Part shown: positions 46,648 to 56,288 of the stretch, piece after piece | Layout: every line of letters starts with the position of its first letter | Numbering within the stretch: the first letter of the stretch is position 1 | Source of the DNA: Azospirillum agricola | GTDB lineage: Bacteria; Pseudomonadota; Alphaproteobacteria; Azospirillales; Azospirillaceae | Assembly: GCF_017876095.1 (NCBI RefSeq) | Contig: NZ_JAGINM010000004.1 | Location: forward strand, 124,001 to 188,000 | DNA length: 64,000 nucleotides | Direction of reading: 5' to 3' | Notes under the pieces: generated by a model | The model's input: only the letters and a program-made list of their open reading frames with translations | Database searches by the model: none | Told to the model about the DNA's origin: nothing | Program-made: the position numbers and the translations under genes

Positions 46648-47838
46648 TCAGGAGGCCTCCGGCAGCCGCCGGTAGCCGGGGGCCGGAGCCCGCGCCGACC
46701 GGCGTTGCCGCCGGCGGCGCTCCAGCGCGGTGGCGAGCAGCAGCATCGCCGCCACCCCGCCGAGATTGACGGCGAGCGCCGCCGCCATTCCCGGCGCCTT
46801 CATCAGCACGACCGTTCCGCAAAAGGACAGGAACAGGCCGGCGCAGAACACCGGCAGGGCGTGCCGGCCGCACACCGACAGCAGCCGCGCCGGCGCCGAG
46901 CCGAGCCAGCCGGCCCCGCGCGGCACCAGCAGCGCCGCCGCACAGGCCAGCGCGATGAAATGCAGCAGCCGCATCGGCCCCAGGCTCTCCTTGTCGGCGA
47001 GCGGGATGCCGTCCGCCGGCAGCCAGGCCGCCAGCGCCTCGGGCAGCCGCGCCTGCACCGGGTCGGCCGCCACGCCCTTCCACAGCGTCATCGCCAGCAG
47101 CACGCCCAGCGACAGCCACAGCAGCGGCGTGCGCCAGCGGTCGAAACCGCCGCCGGCGCCATCGCCGTTGCGGACAAGCCCCATGGTCGTGCCGAGGAAG
47201 AACACGACCTGCCACGCCAGCGGGTTGAAGTTCCACTGGCCGCCCCACAGGTTGGGCGGCACGAAGCCGGGCGCCGCCTGCGCCACCCCGTAGAGCAGAA
47301 GCGGCAGCAGGAAGGCGGCGATCCCGGCCCGGCGGTACAGCCACAGATACAGCGGCGCCGCCGCCATCAGCAGGATGTAGAGCGCCAGGATGTCGAAGGC
47401 GTAGGGCAGATAGAGCAGCAGGGCGCTCCAGCTCAGCGCCGTCAGCGGCTCCTCGAACAGCAGGGAGAAGCTGGCCAGCCGGTGCGAGTCGGCCATCGAC
47501 AGCCCCCCGCCGAACACCGCGGCGGCGACGACGGCGGCGCAGGCCAGCATGGTGACGCCGTTCGCGATCCAGAGCTGCCGGCAGCGCGCCAGCGCCTTGC
47601 CCTGGCAGGCCCGCCAGCCGCGCTCGGCCAGCACCGGTCCGTAGGCCAGGGCGACGGCGAAGCCGGAGATGAAGACGAACACCTCGGCCGCGTCGGACGG
47701 CCCCAGGCGGCTCGGCGTGACCTTCGCCAGCGGGTTGCCGCCGACATGGTTGATGAAGATCACCAGAAGGGCGAGGCCCCTGAAAAGATCGAGGCGGACA
47801 TCCCGCCCTTGCCGCTCCGGCATCCCCCACGCCCCCAT
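46648..47838 (-). CDS. opgC: OpgC-family membrane protein (glucan succinylation / acyltransferase 3-like)
   Basis: About 397 residues with ten or so membrane helices. The start RDVRLDLFRGLALLVIFINH is the OpgC signature (RDxRLDxxRGxALxxIFxxH); LWGGQWNFNPLAWQVVFFLG is also typical. OpgC modifies osmoregulated periplasmic glucans with succinyl or similar groups. No opgG/opgH is nearby, so the substrate polysaccharide is unproven. The start is uncertain: candidate Met codons are at 47838 and 47823, while the frame is open to 47973. Confidence 0.85.
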   Translation of the reverse strand: MGAWGMPERQGRDVRLDLFRGLALLVIFINHVGGNPLAKVTPSRLGPSDAAEVFVFISGFAVALAYGPVLAERGWRACQGKALARCRQLWIANGVTMLACAAVVAAAVFGGGLSMADSHRLASFSLLFEEPLTALSWSALLLYLPYAFDILALYILLMAAAPLYLWLYRRAGIAAFLLPLLLYGVAQAAPGFVPPNLWGGQWNFNPLAWQVVFFLGTTMGLVRNGDGAGGGFDRWRTPLLWLSLGVLLAMTLWKGVAADPVQARLPEALAAWLPADGIPLADKESLGPMRLLHFIALACAAALLVPRGAGWLGSAPARLLSVCGRHALPVFCAGLFLSFCGTVVLMKAPGMAAALAVNLGGVAAMLLLATALERRRRQRRSARAPAPGYRRLPEAS

Positions 47839-48425
47839 CGGTCCAACGCTTTCGGTCCAGCCTCGTGGTTGCGATCGAAAACCCGTCACACGCGGCGCCC
47901 ACGCCGAGCCGGGTCCCGCAATCACGCCCGCACTCATCCTGGGCCGGCGGCGGTCATCGTCAAGAAACGCCATCCGTTGCTATCCGAAATCCGCCCGGAA
48001 TGGCCCAGTCCACACGAATTTGCACAGCCATTTTGTCTATAATATTTGATTACTTAGAAACCTAATCATTTGAGGAGCGGTGGACAGGCGCTTCTGTTCT
48101 GTCGGCCGCCAGCGGCGTTCCGGGGTCTTCTTTCACGCCGGCCCCTGCAACCGGGACGATCCGGCGGCACACTCGGGAGCCCCCTACCCCCGCTTCAATC
48201 CAAACTTCACCGCTCCGGCAAATAAGAAGGAAGGAAAACGTGCTTCGGAACTGAATTGTTCGCCCATCCGGCGAATGTGGTTACTTGAAGCGAAAACATG
48301 TTTCAGATCGTTGCAATCAAAAGGGTTGGATTGCCTCCATGCGCATGGCCTAATCCACGCGCGTGCGTGACGACGGCACCTCCATGCCTTGACCGGGCAT
48401 CGCGCGGAAAGAAACGGCACCCAGC
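47839..48425. other. Intergenic region between opgC and the MHYT kinase
   Basis: About 590 bp between divergent genes. It contains a perfect TATAAT at 48038-48043 on the plus strand, without a convincing -35, directly followed by an inverted repeat TGATTA...TAATCA (48047-48068). This could be a promoter and operator for the kinase gene 360 bp downstream. A 96-codon frame at 48080-48370 has no coding character. No RNA family recognised. Confidence 0.45.
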
Positions 48426-51400
48426 ATGACCTTGTGGCTCGATTCCCTGTTCCGCCCCGCCGCTCCCGGCCCCCTGGACGCGGTGCTGGTCGGTTCCTAC
48501 GATCCCTGGCTGGTCGGCCTGTCCTTCCTGATCGCGGCCTTCGCCTCGCTGGCCGCCCTGATGATCGCCCAGCGGCTGGGCTCCTCGCGCCGGCTGGCCC
48601 GCGCGGTGTGGCTGGGGGCCGGCTCGGCCAGCATGGGCGGCGGCATCTGGGCGATGCATTTCATCGGCATGCTGGCCTTCACCCTGCCCTGTGGCATCAA
48701 CTACAGCACCGGCCTGACGCTGCTGTCGCTGCTGCCGGGGATGATGGCCAGCGGCGTCGCCCTGACCGTGATCGGGCGGACGGAAGAGGTCGGGCCGAAG
48801 CGGCTGGCGCTCAGCGCCACCCTGATGGGCGCCGGGATCGGCGCCATGCACTACACCGGCATGGCGGCGATGGACCTCGACGCCGTGCTGCGCTACGACG
48901 CGCGCATGGTGGCGCTGTCGGTGGTGGTCGCCGTGGTGCTGGCCTTCGTGTCGCTGAGCATCCGCGGCCTGACCCGCCGGGCCGAGACGCCCCGCGCCCG
49001 CCTGCTGGCGATGGTGGCGGCGGCGGCGGTGATGGGCGGCGCCGTCACCGGCATGCACTACACCGCCATGAACGCCGCGGTCTTCTTCCCCACCCAGACG
49101 CCGGACGAGCTGGTCGTCACCCTGCCGCCGACGACGCTGGCCCTGCTGGTCGTCGTCTTCGCGGTGTCGCTCGCCACCGCCACCATCGCCGCCGCCGTCG
49201 CCGGCCGGCAGGTCGAGACCGCCCACGCGCTGCGCGAGGAGATCGCCCGCCGCGCCCAGCTGGAGCGCGACGCCAAGGCCGGCGAGGCGCGACTCCAGGC
49301 CATCTTCGACACGGTGGTCGACGGCATCATCACCATCGACGAGCGCGGCGTCATCCTGCGCTGGAGCCCGGCCGCCACCCGCATGTTCGGCTACAGCGCC
49401 GAGGAGACGGTCGGCAGCAACGTCTCCATGCTGATGCCGGAACCGCACCATTCGGCGCATGACGGCTACCTGCGGCATTTCCGCGAGACCGGCGAGGCCA
49501 AGATCATCGGCATCGGCCGCGAGACGGTCGGCCGCCGCAAGAACGGCGAGGTCTTCCCGCTGGAGCTGTCGATCAGCCAGGTCCAGCTCGGCGACGAGCG
49601 GCTGTTCACCGGCATCGTCCGCGACGTCACCGAGCGCAAGCGCGTCCAGCAGGAGCTGGAGGAGGCGGTGCGCGGCGCCGATGCCGCCAACCGCGCCAAG
49701 TCGGCCTTCATCGCCAACGTCAGCCACGAGGTGCGGACGCCGCTGAACGCCATCATCGGCATGGCCCACATCCTGATGCGCGCCGGCATGGAGCGCGCCC
49801 AGCACGAGCAGGCGACCAAGATCCTCAACGCCGGCCGCTCGCTGCTGTCGATCATCAACGACATCCTCGACTTCTCGAAGGTCGAGGCCGGCCAGCTCAC
49901 CATCGAGGCGATCGAGCTGGAGCTGGAGCGGGTGCTCCAGGACGTCGCCGACATGGTGGTGGAGAAGGCGGCGGCCAAGGGGCTGGAGCTGGTCCTCGAC
50001 ATCGGCGCCGACGTGCCGCTGCGGCTGGTCGGCGACCCGCTGCGGCTCGGCCAGATCCTGCTGAACTACGTCAGCAACGCCATCAAGTTCACCGAGTCGG
50101 GCGAGATCAAGGTGACGGTGCGGCGCGACGTCGGCGGAACCGCACCGGCGGACGGCCGGGTGCGGCTGCGCTTCGCCGTCAGCGACACCGGCATCGGCCT
50201 GTCGGAGGAGGCGCGGGGCCGCCTGTTCCAGCCCTTCCAGCAGGCCGACGTCTCGACGACCCGCCGCTTCGGCGGCACCGGGCTTGGGCTGGTCATCAGC
50301 AAGCGGCTGGCCGAGATGATGGGGGGCTCCGTCGGCGTCGAGAGCCGGCCCGGCGAGGGCAGCCTGTTCTGGTTCACCGCCAGCCTCGGCGTCGCCGCCG
50401 GGGCGTCGGACCGGCAGGCCGCCGCCCCGGCGGGCTTGCGCGGCCGGCGCGCCCTGGTGATCGAGGACAACGACAGCACCCGCACCGTGATCTGCGACAT
50501 GCTGCGCTCGATGACCTTCGAGGTGGAGGGGGCCGAGGGCGGCAGCGAGGCGGTCGAGGCGACCCGCGCGGCGCTGGCCGCCGGCAAGCCCTTCGACATC
50601 GTCTTCGCCGACTGGCGCATGCCCGGCATGGACGGCATCGACGCGGTTCGCGCGATCCGCGCCCTGCACGCCCAGGATCCGGCGTCGGCCGTCGATCCGG
50701 CCTTCGTGCTGGTCACCGCCTATGGCGGGGCGGAGATCATGCACCGCGCCGCGCGCGCCAGCGTCGACGAGATCCTGGTCAAGCCGGTGAACCCCAGCGT
50801 CCTGCTCGACGCGGCGTCCCGCGCGCTCGGCATCGTCGGCGCCGATGTCGTGCCGTCCGACGCGCCCGACGCCGCGACCGGCGAGCGGCTGGCCGGACTG
50901 CGCATCCTGGTCGCCGAGGACAATCTGCTGAACCAGGACGTCGCGCGCGAGTTGCTGACCAGCGCCGGCGCCCTGCCGGACATCGTCGACAACGGCGCCA
51001 TCGCGCTGGAGCGGCTGGCGGCGCAGCGCTACGACATCGTCCTGATGGACATGCAGATGCCGGTGATGGACGGGTTGACCGCCGTCCGCCGCATCCGGGA
51101 AAAGCCGGAGTTCAAGGAGCTGCCGGTGGTGGCGATGACCGCCAACGCCATGGCCAGCGACCGCCGGGACTGCCTGGAGGCCGGCATGGACGACCATCTC
51201 TCCAAGCCGATCGACCCGGAGGAGCTGTACGCCATGGTCGCCCGCTGGGCCGGCCGGCCGGTGGCGGACGGCGCGGGCGGGGTGGCGGACGGTTCGTCCG
51301 ACGCCGCCGCGCCGGACGCCCGCGGCGCGGCGGCCCCCGTGCCGGCGCCCTTCGCCGCCGTCGGGCCGGAGATCGACGCGCGGGCCGGCCTTCACCGCGT

Positions 51401-51998
51401 GCTGAACCGGCCGCACCTCTACCGCTCCCTGCTCGACCGCTTCCGCGCCGAGCAGGGCGGGTCGGCGGAACGGATCACGGCCGCCCTCGCGGCGGGTCAG
51501 TCCAACCTCGCGGAGATCGCCGCCCACACCGCCAAGGGCCTGTCGGCGCAGATCGGCGCCGGCGCCCTCGCCGACGCGGCGGCGGCCCTGGAGACCGCCC
51601 TGCGCGACGGCCGGGCCGGGGGGGAGACGGAAGGCCTCATCGCCCGCTACGGCGAGGCGCTGCGCCGGACGCTGGCCGCCATCGACCGCGCGATCCCGCC
51701 CTTGACGGCGGCGCCCGCCGAAGCGCACACCGAATCGCCCGCGACAGCGGCCGCCGCCGAGGCGCCGGCCGCGCCGCCCCCGCCGACCCCCGCGCAGGAG
51801 GCGCTGCTGCGCCGGCTCGCCGCCCTGCTGGCCGACGACGACGCCGACGCCCACGAGCTGGTCCAGGAGGAGGAGCAGAGCCTGCGCGCGGCGCTGGGGA
51901 CCGGCGCCTACGACGCGCTGGCCAAGGCGGTCGGCCGCTTCGATTTCGACGCGGGTCTGACCATCGCGCGCAGCCGCTTGACCGATCCCGTCGCCTGA
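48426..51998 (+). CDS. MHYT-PAS hybrid sensor histidine kinase with two receivers and an HPt domain
   Basis: A 1190-residue hybrid kinase. Residues 1-250 form an integral-membrane MHYT domain with three motifs (MHFIGM, MHYTGM, MHYTAM), proposed to bind a metal that senses O2, CO or NO. A PAS domain follows (about 285-400) with a FixL-like block including His345 and Arg365 (AHDGYLRHF ... IIGIGR). Then come HisKA with phospho-acceptor His434 ([11 protein letters not shown]), HATPase ([16 protein letters not shown]), receiver 1 ([12 protein letters not shown]), receiver 2 ([11 protein letters not shown]) and a C-terminal HPt ([13 protein letters not shown]). It likely runs an internal phosphorelay. 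The HD-GYP response regulator 58 bp downstream is the probable output. Confidence 0.93.
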   Translation: MTLWLDSLFRPAAPGPLDAVLVGSYDPWLVGLSFLIAAFASLAALMIAQRLGSSRRLARAVWLGAGSASMGGGIWAMHFIGMLAFTLPCGINYSTGLTLLSLLPGMMASGVALTVIGRTEEVGPKRLALSATLMGAGIGAMHYTGMAAMDLDAVLRYDARMVALSVVVAVVLAFVSLSIRGLTRRAETPRARLLAMVAAAAVMGGAVTGMHYTAMNAAVFFPTQTPDELVVTLPPTTLALLVVVFAVSLATATIAAAVAGRQVETAHALREEIARRAQLERDAKAGEARLQAIFDTVVDGIITIDERGVILRWSPAATRMFGYSAEETVGSNVSMLMPEPHHSAHDGYLRHFRETGEAKIIGIGRETVGRRKNGEVFPLELSISQVQLGDERLFTGIVRDVTERKRVQQELEEAVRGADAANRAKSAFIANVSHEVRTPLNAIIGMAHILMRAGMERAQHEQATKILNAGRSLLSIINDILDFSKVEAGQLTIEAIELELERVLQDVADMVVEKAAAKGLELVLDIGADVPLRLVGDPLRLGQILLNYVSNAIKFTESGEIKVTVRRDVGGTAPADGRVRLRFAVSDTGIGLSEEARGRLFQPFQQADVSTTRRFGGTGLGLVISKRLAEMMGGSVGVESRPGEGSLFWFTASLGVAAGASDRQAAAPAGLRGRRALVIEDNDSTRTVICDMLRSMTFEVEGAEGGSEAVEATRAALAAGKPFDIVFADWRMPGMDGIDAVRAIRALHAQDPASAVDPAFVLVTAYGGAEIMHRAARASVDEILVKPVNPSVLLDAASRALGIVGADVVPSDAPDAATGERLAGLRILVAEDNLLNQDVARELLTSAGALPDIVDNGAIALERLAAQRYDIVLMDMQMPVMDGLTAVRRIREKPEFKELPVVAMTANAMASDRRDCLEAGMDDHLSKPIDPEELYAMVARWAGRPVADGAGGVADGSSDAAAPDARGAAAPVPAPFAAVGPEIDARAGLHRVLNRPHLYRSLLDRFRAEQGGSAERITAALAAGQSNLAEIAAHTAKGLSAQIGAGALADAAAALETALRDGRAGGETEGLIARYGEALRRTLAAIDRAIPPLTAAPAEAHTESPATAAAAEAPAAPPPPTPAQEALLRRLAALLADDDADAHELVQEEEQSLRAALGTGAYDALAKAVGRFDFDAGLTIARSRLTDPVA

Positions 51999-52056
51999 CC
52001 ACTCTCAACACCGCATCCGCCGACCACACGCCTTGCCGACCGAAAGACCGCCCGCG

Positions 52057-53154
52057 ATGACCGACGCCGAACCCCGCCGCCCCCTTGTCCTCGTGGTGGA
52101 CGACACCCCGGACAATCTGGTGCTGATGGCCGGCCTGCTGAAGGAAAACTACCGGGTCAAGGTGGCCAGCGGCGGCGAGAAGGCCTTGCGGATCGCGCAG
52201 GCCGCGCCGGCCCCCGACCTGATCCTGCTCGACATCATGATGCCGGACATGGACGGCTACGCGGTGTGCCGCCGGCTGAAGGCCGACCCGGCGACCCGCG
52301 ACATCCCGGTGGTCTTCCTGACCGCCCTGTCGGAGCAGGCCGACGAGCAGGCCGGGCTGGAGCTTGGGGCGGTGGACTACATCACCAAGCCGATCAGCGC
52401 GCCGATCCTGCTGGCCCGCGTGCGCAACCACATCCGCCTCAAGGAGGCGGCCGACTACATCCGCGACAAGAACCTGTTCCTGGAGGCCGAGGTGGCGCGG
52501 CGCACCGCCGACATGCGGGCCATCCAGGACGTCACCATCCTGGCGCTGGCCTCGCTGGCGGAGACGCGCGACAACGAGACCGGCAGCCACATCCTGCGGA
52601 CCCAGCATTACGTCCGCGCTCTCGCCGAAGAGCTGCGCGCGCACCCGCGCTTCGCCGCCGTCCTGACCGACACCGCCATCGACCTGCTCTACAAGTCGGC
52701 GCCGCTGCACGACATCGGCAAGGTCGGCATCCCCGACGCCATCCTGCTGAAGCCCGGCAAGCTGACCCCGGACGAGTGGGAGATCATGAAGACCCACGCC
52801 ACGCTGGGCAGCGCCTCGCTGGCGCGGGCCGAGGCGCGGCTGGAGGGCGACACCCCGTCCTTCCTGCGCTTCGCCCGCGAGATCGCCGAATCGCACCACG
52901 AGAAATGGGACGGCTCCGGCTACCCGCACGGCCTGAAGGGCGACGCCATCCCCGTCTCGGCCCGGCTGATGGCGCTGGCCGACGTCTACGACGCCCTGAT
53001 CTCCAAGCGCGTCTACAAGGACCCCATGAGCCACGAGCAGGCCGTGGGGATCATCCTGGAGGGGCGCGGCCGCCATTTCGACCCGGACGTCACCGACGCC
53101 TTCCTGCGCCTCGCCGGCCGCTTCCAGGAGATCGCCGCGCGCTACGTCGAATAG
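52057..53154 (+). CDS. Response regulator with HD-GYP c-di-GMP phosphodiesterase domain
   Basis: A 365-residue protein. The receiver (about 1-125) has LVVDDTPDN, phospho-acceptor Asp in LILLDIMMPDMDG and Lys in YITKPIS. The HD-GYP domain (about 160-350) has the metal ligands and signature: ETGSHILRTQ, LHDIGKVGIPD, LKPGKLTPDEW, HHEKWDGSGYP, ALADVYDAL. It degrades cyclic-di-GMP. It lies directly after the MHYT kinase with room for one mRNA, so the kinase probably controls it. The ATG at 52057 is preferred over an upstream TTG at 52033. A strong terminator follows. Confidence 0.93.
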   Translation: MTDAEPRRPLVLVVDDTPDNLVLMAGLLKENYRVKVASGGEKALRIAQAAPAPDLILLDIMMPDMDGYAVCRRLKADPATRDIPVVFLTALSEQADEQAGLELGAVDYITKPISAPILLARVRNHIRLKEAADYIRDKNLFLEAEVARRTADMRAIQDVTILALASLAETRDNETGSHILRTQHYVRALAEELRAHPRFAAVLTDTAIDLLYKSAPLHDIGKVGIPDAILLKPGKLTPDEWEIMKTHATLGSASLARAEARLEGDTPSFLRFAREIAESHHEKWDGSGYPHGLKGDAIPVSARLMALADVYDALISKRVYKDPMSHEQAVGIILEGRGRHFDPDVTDAFLRLAGRFQEIAARYVE

Positions 53155-53263
53155 CGGGCGGACAGGGACGGGAACGCGGTGCGCCGCCGGGGGCACCGCT
53201 CCCGGCGGCACGCCTTTTCCGGTCGTCTTCCCATCGCCGGCCCCGGACATGCCCCCGGACACG

Positions 53264-53301
53264 AAAAAGCCCGCTCGGCCTGTCGGCCAGCGGGCTTTTT
53301 T
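53264..53301 (+). terminator. Rho-independent terminator after the HD-GYP gene
   Basis: AAAAAGCCCGCT / AGCGGGCTTTTTT with an inner GGCC/GGCC pair. T-runs on both strands let it also stop transcripts from the tRNA-Leu side. Confidence 0.92.
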
Positions 53302-53325
53302 CGATGTCTCTCAAACTCTTGAGAG

Positions 53326-53410
53326 TGGTGCGGTCGAGAAGACTCGAACTTCCACGGGTTGCCCCACAGCGACCTCAACGCTGCGCGTCTACCAATTCCG
53401 CCACGACCGC
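53326..53410 (-). tRNA. tRNA-Leu (anticodon GAG)
   Basis: An 85-nt tRNA including an encoded CCA. The acceptor stem is GCGGTCG/CGACCGC. The D-arm region reads GGCGGAATTGGTAGACGC. The anticodon stem CAGCG/CGCTG encloses TTGAGGT, giving anticodon GAG for CUC/CUU. A long variable arm (TGTGGGGCAACCCGTG) and the T-loop GTTCGAGTC are typical of leucine tRNA. A promoter is predicted about 50 bp upstream. Confidence 0.97.
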
Positions 53411-53462
53411 ACTGGTCTCTCAGTTCCGACGCTCGCTTGCGCGCCTCATCGGGTGGAGCGGG

Positions 53463-53491
53463 TAGATATCAGCTTCCCGATGGGTGATCAA
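53463..53491 (-). promoter_or_regulatory. Sigma70-like promoter of tRNA-Leu
   Basis: On the minus strand TTGATC (53486-53491), 17-bp spacer, TATCTA (53463-53468), ending about 50 bp before the mature tRNA. It lies in the gap before lipB and argues against the earliest lipB start. Confidence 0.5.
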
Positions 53492-53544
53492 GCGTTACAA
53501 TGAGCCTTCGCGAAGAAAATCGACAAAAGGCTGCTTTTTCCGTC

Positions 53545-54255
53545 ATGAGCCCCGTCCCCCCCGCCGACGCCCCCTCTTCCATCGCCCGTTCCGCGGTCGA
53601 GTGGCGCATCTCCGACGAGCCGGTCCCCTACCCCGAGGCGATCGCCGCGATGGAGGCCCGCGTCGAGGCGATCCGCGCCGGCACCGCGCCGGAACTGGTC
53701 TGGCTGCTGGAGCATCCGCCGCTCTACACCGCCGGCACCAGCGCGCGGGACGAGGACCTGCTCGACGCCGGCCGCTTCCCGGTCCACCGCAGCGGGCGCG
53801 GCGGCCAGTTCACCTATCACGGGCCGGGCCAGCGGGTGGCCTACGTCATGCTCGACCTGAAGGCGCGCGGCGCCGACATCCGCGCCTATGTCCGCGACCT
53901 GGAGGAGTGGATCATCCGGACGCTGGCCTCCTTCAACATCAAGGGGGAGCGGCGGGACGGCCGCGTCGGCATCTGGGTGGACAAGGCGCCCTACGGCGGC
54001 GTCAGGGGCCAGGAGGACAAGATCGCCGCCATCGGCGTGCGGGTGCGCCGCTGGGTCAGCTTCCACGGCATCGCCATCAACGTCGAGCCGGACCTGAGCC
54101 ATTTCGGCGGCATCGTCCCCTGCGGCATCAACGAGCACGGCGTGACGTCGATGGTGGCGCTGGGCCATCCGGTGACGCTGGAGGACGTCGATTCGGCGCT
54201 CATCGCCACCTGGCCGGCCGTGTTCGGCGGGCCGCTGCGCGGCGAGGAGGAGTAG
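53545..54255 (+). CDS. lipB: Lipoyl(octanoyl) transferase
   Basis: Moves octanoate from acyl-ACP to lipoyl domains of 2-oxoacid dehydrogenases and the glycine cleavage system. About 236 residues. [21 protein letters not shown] is the conserved substrate channel, [13 protein letters not shown] follows, and the catalytic Cys is in [17 protein letters not shown] use the Met at 53545, where homology begins; an ATG at 53500 is in frame but overlaps the tRNA promoter and lacks a ribosome-binding site. Alone on its strand. Confidence 0.94.
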   Translation: MSPVPPADAPSSIARSAVEWRISDEPVPYPEAIAAMEARVEAIRAGTAPELVWLLEHPPLYTAGTSARDEDLLDAGRFPVHRSGRGGQFTYHGPGQRVAYVMLDLKARGADIRAYVRDLEEWIIRTLASFNIKGERRDGRVGIWVDKAPYGGVRGQEDKIAAIGVRVRRWVSFHGIAINVEPDLSHFGGIVPCGINEHGVTSMVALGHPVTLEDVDSALIATWPAVFGGPLRGEEE

Positions 54256-54446
54256 GCAGGACCGCGCGGGCTCGGCGGCGGTTTTTCCCCCGCCAAGCGG
54301 GGAGAAAGGCAGGGCAACCTGCACTTGCCTCAACTTTGACGCAAAGTGTCAACAGCATGACCGATACCACCATCGATGTCGGTATCGGGAGCCGTCGCGC
54401 CGCCCATCGAATTAGAATTCCCTAATTCCATGGATCGCCGGCCTCC
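54256..54446. other. Intergenic with two inverted repeats
   Basis: Contains TTGAC...GTCAA (54337-54353) and CCGATACC...GGTATCGG (54361-54368 with 54381-54388). Both are small symmetrical elements without a gene next to them. The second lies about 60 bp beyond the terminator of the candidate sRNA. Confidence 0.45.
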
Positions 54447-54448
54447 AA

Positions 54449-54550
54449 AGAAAAAGGGCCGTCCACAGGGGACGGCCCGAGTCTAGGGAGGAAACGCCCA
54501 AGAAGTGCGTTACGCCAACGGCCCCGTCAGGGACGCGACCGTTGCCGCAC
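54449..54550 (-). ncRNA. Candidate trans-acting small RNA of the alpha-r8/mmgR type
   Basis: About 100 nt on the minus strand. The 5' part folds into a long hairpin closed by GTGCG/CGCAC and CAACGG/CCGTTG (54505-54550). A single-stranded linker contains TTTCCTCCCT (54485-54494), the ten bases I recall as the hallmark of the alphaproteobacterial alpha-r8 (mmgR, Rfam 'suhB') family and complementary to Shine-Dalgarno sequences. The 3' end is a textbook terminator: GGGCCGTCC/GGACGGCCC stem (54456-54478) and TTTTT. A promoter lies at the right distance upstream. mmgR in Sinorhizobium limits polyhydroxybutyrate accumulation. The family assignment rests on motif and architecture only. Confidence 0.62.
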
Positions 54551-54555
54551 TGCAC

Positions 54556-54584
54556 AATATGATCCGGGATCGGATCATCTTCAA
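54556..54584 (-). promoter_or_regulatory. Promoter of the candidate sRNA with an operator-like palindrome in the spacer
   Basis: On the minus strand TTGAAG (54579-54584), 17-bp spacer, CATATT (54556-54561). The spacer and -10 edge are covered by ATGATCCG, ATCC, CGGATCAT, a perfect 8-bp inverted repeat. A dimeric regulator bound there would block RNA polymerase. Confidence 0.5.
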
Positions 54585-54854
54585 GCCCTAAAATATATTT
54601 CATTTGTTTCAGCGTGTTAACAACATTGGTTGTAAGGCGGGCCGCATAGGCCCTAAGAAGAATTGCTGCATCGCAGCATTATCTTCGGTGCAGGGAGCTC
54701 TACCGGACGGTGAAGGGTGGCGGCGCTTTTGGCAGTGCGGTCGGTCTTCGGAACCAACCCCGCCGGCCATCGTTTCGTTCCCAGCCCCGTCGCGTACGCC
54801 GGTGCCGGGATGCGAGGGGAAGCGGCCGGCGGCTGAGAAACGGAGAATGGGAAC

Positions 54855-56252
54855 GTGAGCAGACTCGTCGTCGTGTCCAACCGGGTCGCACCGGTGGACG
54901 AGGGCAAGCAGGCAGCCGGGGGGCTGGCCGTCGCGGTTCTCGCGGCACTCAAGAAGACCGGGGGCATCTGGTTCGGCTGGAGCGGCAACGTCGTCGACGG
55001 CGACTCGCAGGCCGAGCCGACCAGGGTCGAGGCGGGCAAGCTGACCTACGCCACGCTCGACCTCGGCCGCCGCGACCATGACGAATACTACAACGGCTTC
55101 GCCAACCAGACCCTGTGGCCGCTGTTCCATTACCGGCTGGGGCTGATCTCGGTGAACCGGCGCACACGGGAGGGTTACGAGCGGGTCAACGCCTATTTCG
55201 CCGACCGGCTGGAGCCGCTGCTGAAGCCCGACGACATGGTGTGGGTCCACGACTACCACCTGATTCCCTTCGCCGACGAGCTGCGGCGCAAGGGCTGCTC
55301 GCAGCGCATGGGCTTCTTCCTCCACACGCCCTTCCCGCCGCCGGAGCTGCTGACCGCCCTTCCCAACCACCGCGACCTGATCCGCGAGCTGTGCGCCTAC
55401 GACCTGGTCGGCTTCCACACCCAGACCGACCTGCGCAGCTTCGTCGATTACATCCGGCTGGAGACCGACGGCACGGTCGAGCAGCGCGGCGCCTACGGCA
55501 GCGCCATGGTGCGCGCCTTCGGGCGGACGCTGCGGGCCCAGGTCTTCCCCATCAGCATCGACACCGCCGCCTTGGAGAGCCTCGCCCGCACCGCCGGCCG
55601 CTCGCGCCAGACGGAGCGGCTGCGCGAAAGCCTGGTCGGGCGCCGGCTGATCGTCGGGGTCGACCGGCTCGACTATTCCAAGGGGCTGCCGCAGCGCTTC
55701 GCCGCCTTCGAGCAGCTTCTCTCCGAATACCCCGAGCACCGCAACCGCGTCAGCTTCCTGCAAATCGCCCCGCCGTCGCGCGAGGACGTGCCGGAGTACA
55801 TCGCCATCCGCCGCGAGCTGTCGGAGATGGCCGGCCGCATCAACGGCCAGTTCGCCGAGTTCGACTGGCAGCCGATCCGCTACCTGAACCGCAGCTTCGG
55901 CCAGCGCGTGCTCGCCGGCTTCTACCGGCTGGCCAACGTCGGGCTGGTGACGCCGCTGCGCGACGGCATGAACCTCGTCGCCAAGGAGTATGTCGCCTGC
56001 CAGGATTCCGACAATCCGGGCGTGCTGGTGCTGTCGCAGTTCGCGGGTGCTGCGCAGGAGATGGGCGAGGCGCTGATCGTCAACCCCTTCGACGTCGAGG
56101 GGGTGGGCGACGCGCTGCAACGCGCCCTGACCATGCCGCTGGGCGAGCGCAAGGAACGCCACGCGGCGCTGATGCGGACGCTGCGCTCCCATGATATCGG
56201 TTGGTGGCGGGAGAGCTACGTGGACGCGCTGACCCGCGCGCCCTACTCCTGA
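54855..56252 (+). CDS. otsA: Alpha,alpha-trehalose-phosphate synthase
   Basis: Family GT20 glycosyltransferase joining UDP-glucose and glucose-6-phosphate to trehalose-6-phosphate, used for osmotic and desiccation tolerance. The 465 residues show [66 protein letters not shown] and [18 protein letters not shown]. The start is GTG at 54855. No otsB phosphatase is adjacent; the next gene, 36 bp downstream, is glucokinase, which provides the glucose-6-phosphate substrate. Confidence 0.96.
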   Translation: MSRLVVVSNRVAPVDEGKQAAGGLAVAVLAALKKTGGIWFGWSGNVVDGDSQAEPTRVEAGKLTYATLDLGRRDHDEYYNGFANQTLWPLFHYRLGLISVNRRTREGYERVNAYFADRLEPLLKPDDMVWVHDYHLIPFADELRRKGCSQRMGFFLHTPFPPPELLTALPNHRDLIRELCAYDLVGFHTQTDLRSFVDYIRLETDGTVEQRGAYGSAMVRAFGRTLRAQVFPISIDTAALESLARTAGRSRQTERLRESLVGRRLIVGVDRLDYSKGLPQRFAAFEQLLSEYPEHRNRVSFLQIAPPSREDVPEYIAIRRELSEMAGRINGQFAEFDWQPIRYLNRSFGQRVLAGFYRLANVGLVTPLRDGMNLVAKEYVACQDSDNPGVLVLSQFAGAAQEMGEALIVNPFDVEGVGDALQRALTMPLGERKERHAALMRTLRSHDIGWWRESYVDALTRAPYS

Positions 56253-56288
56253 CCGAAAGCGCCGTCTTCAACCGAGCCAGAGCCGATC

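Noticed and set aside
48080..48370. 96-codon plus-strand frame upstream of the MHYT kinase
   Set aside because: No plausible ribosome-binding site and no recognisable protein character; more likely leader sequence.
48303..51854. 1183-codon open frame opposite the hybrid kinase
   Set aside because: Antisense shadow. The sense protein has complete MHYT, PAS, kinase, receiver and HPt motifs.
54412..54603. 63-codon minus-strand ORF across the candidate sRNA
   Set aside because: Its frame runs straight through the terminator hairpin and T-tract; RNA-level signals fit better than a peptide.
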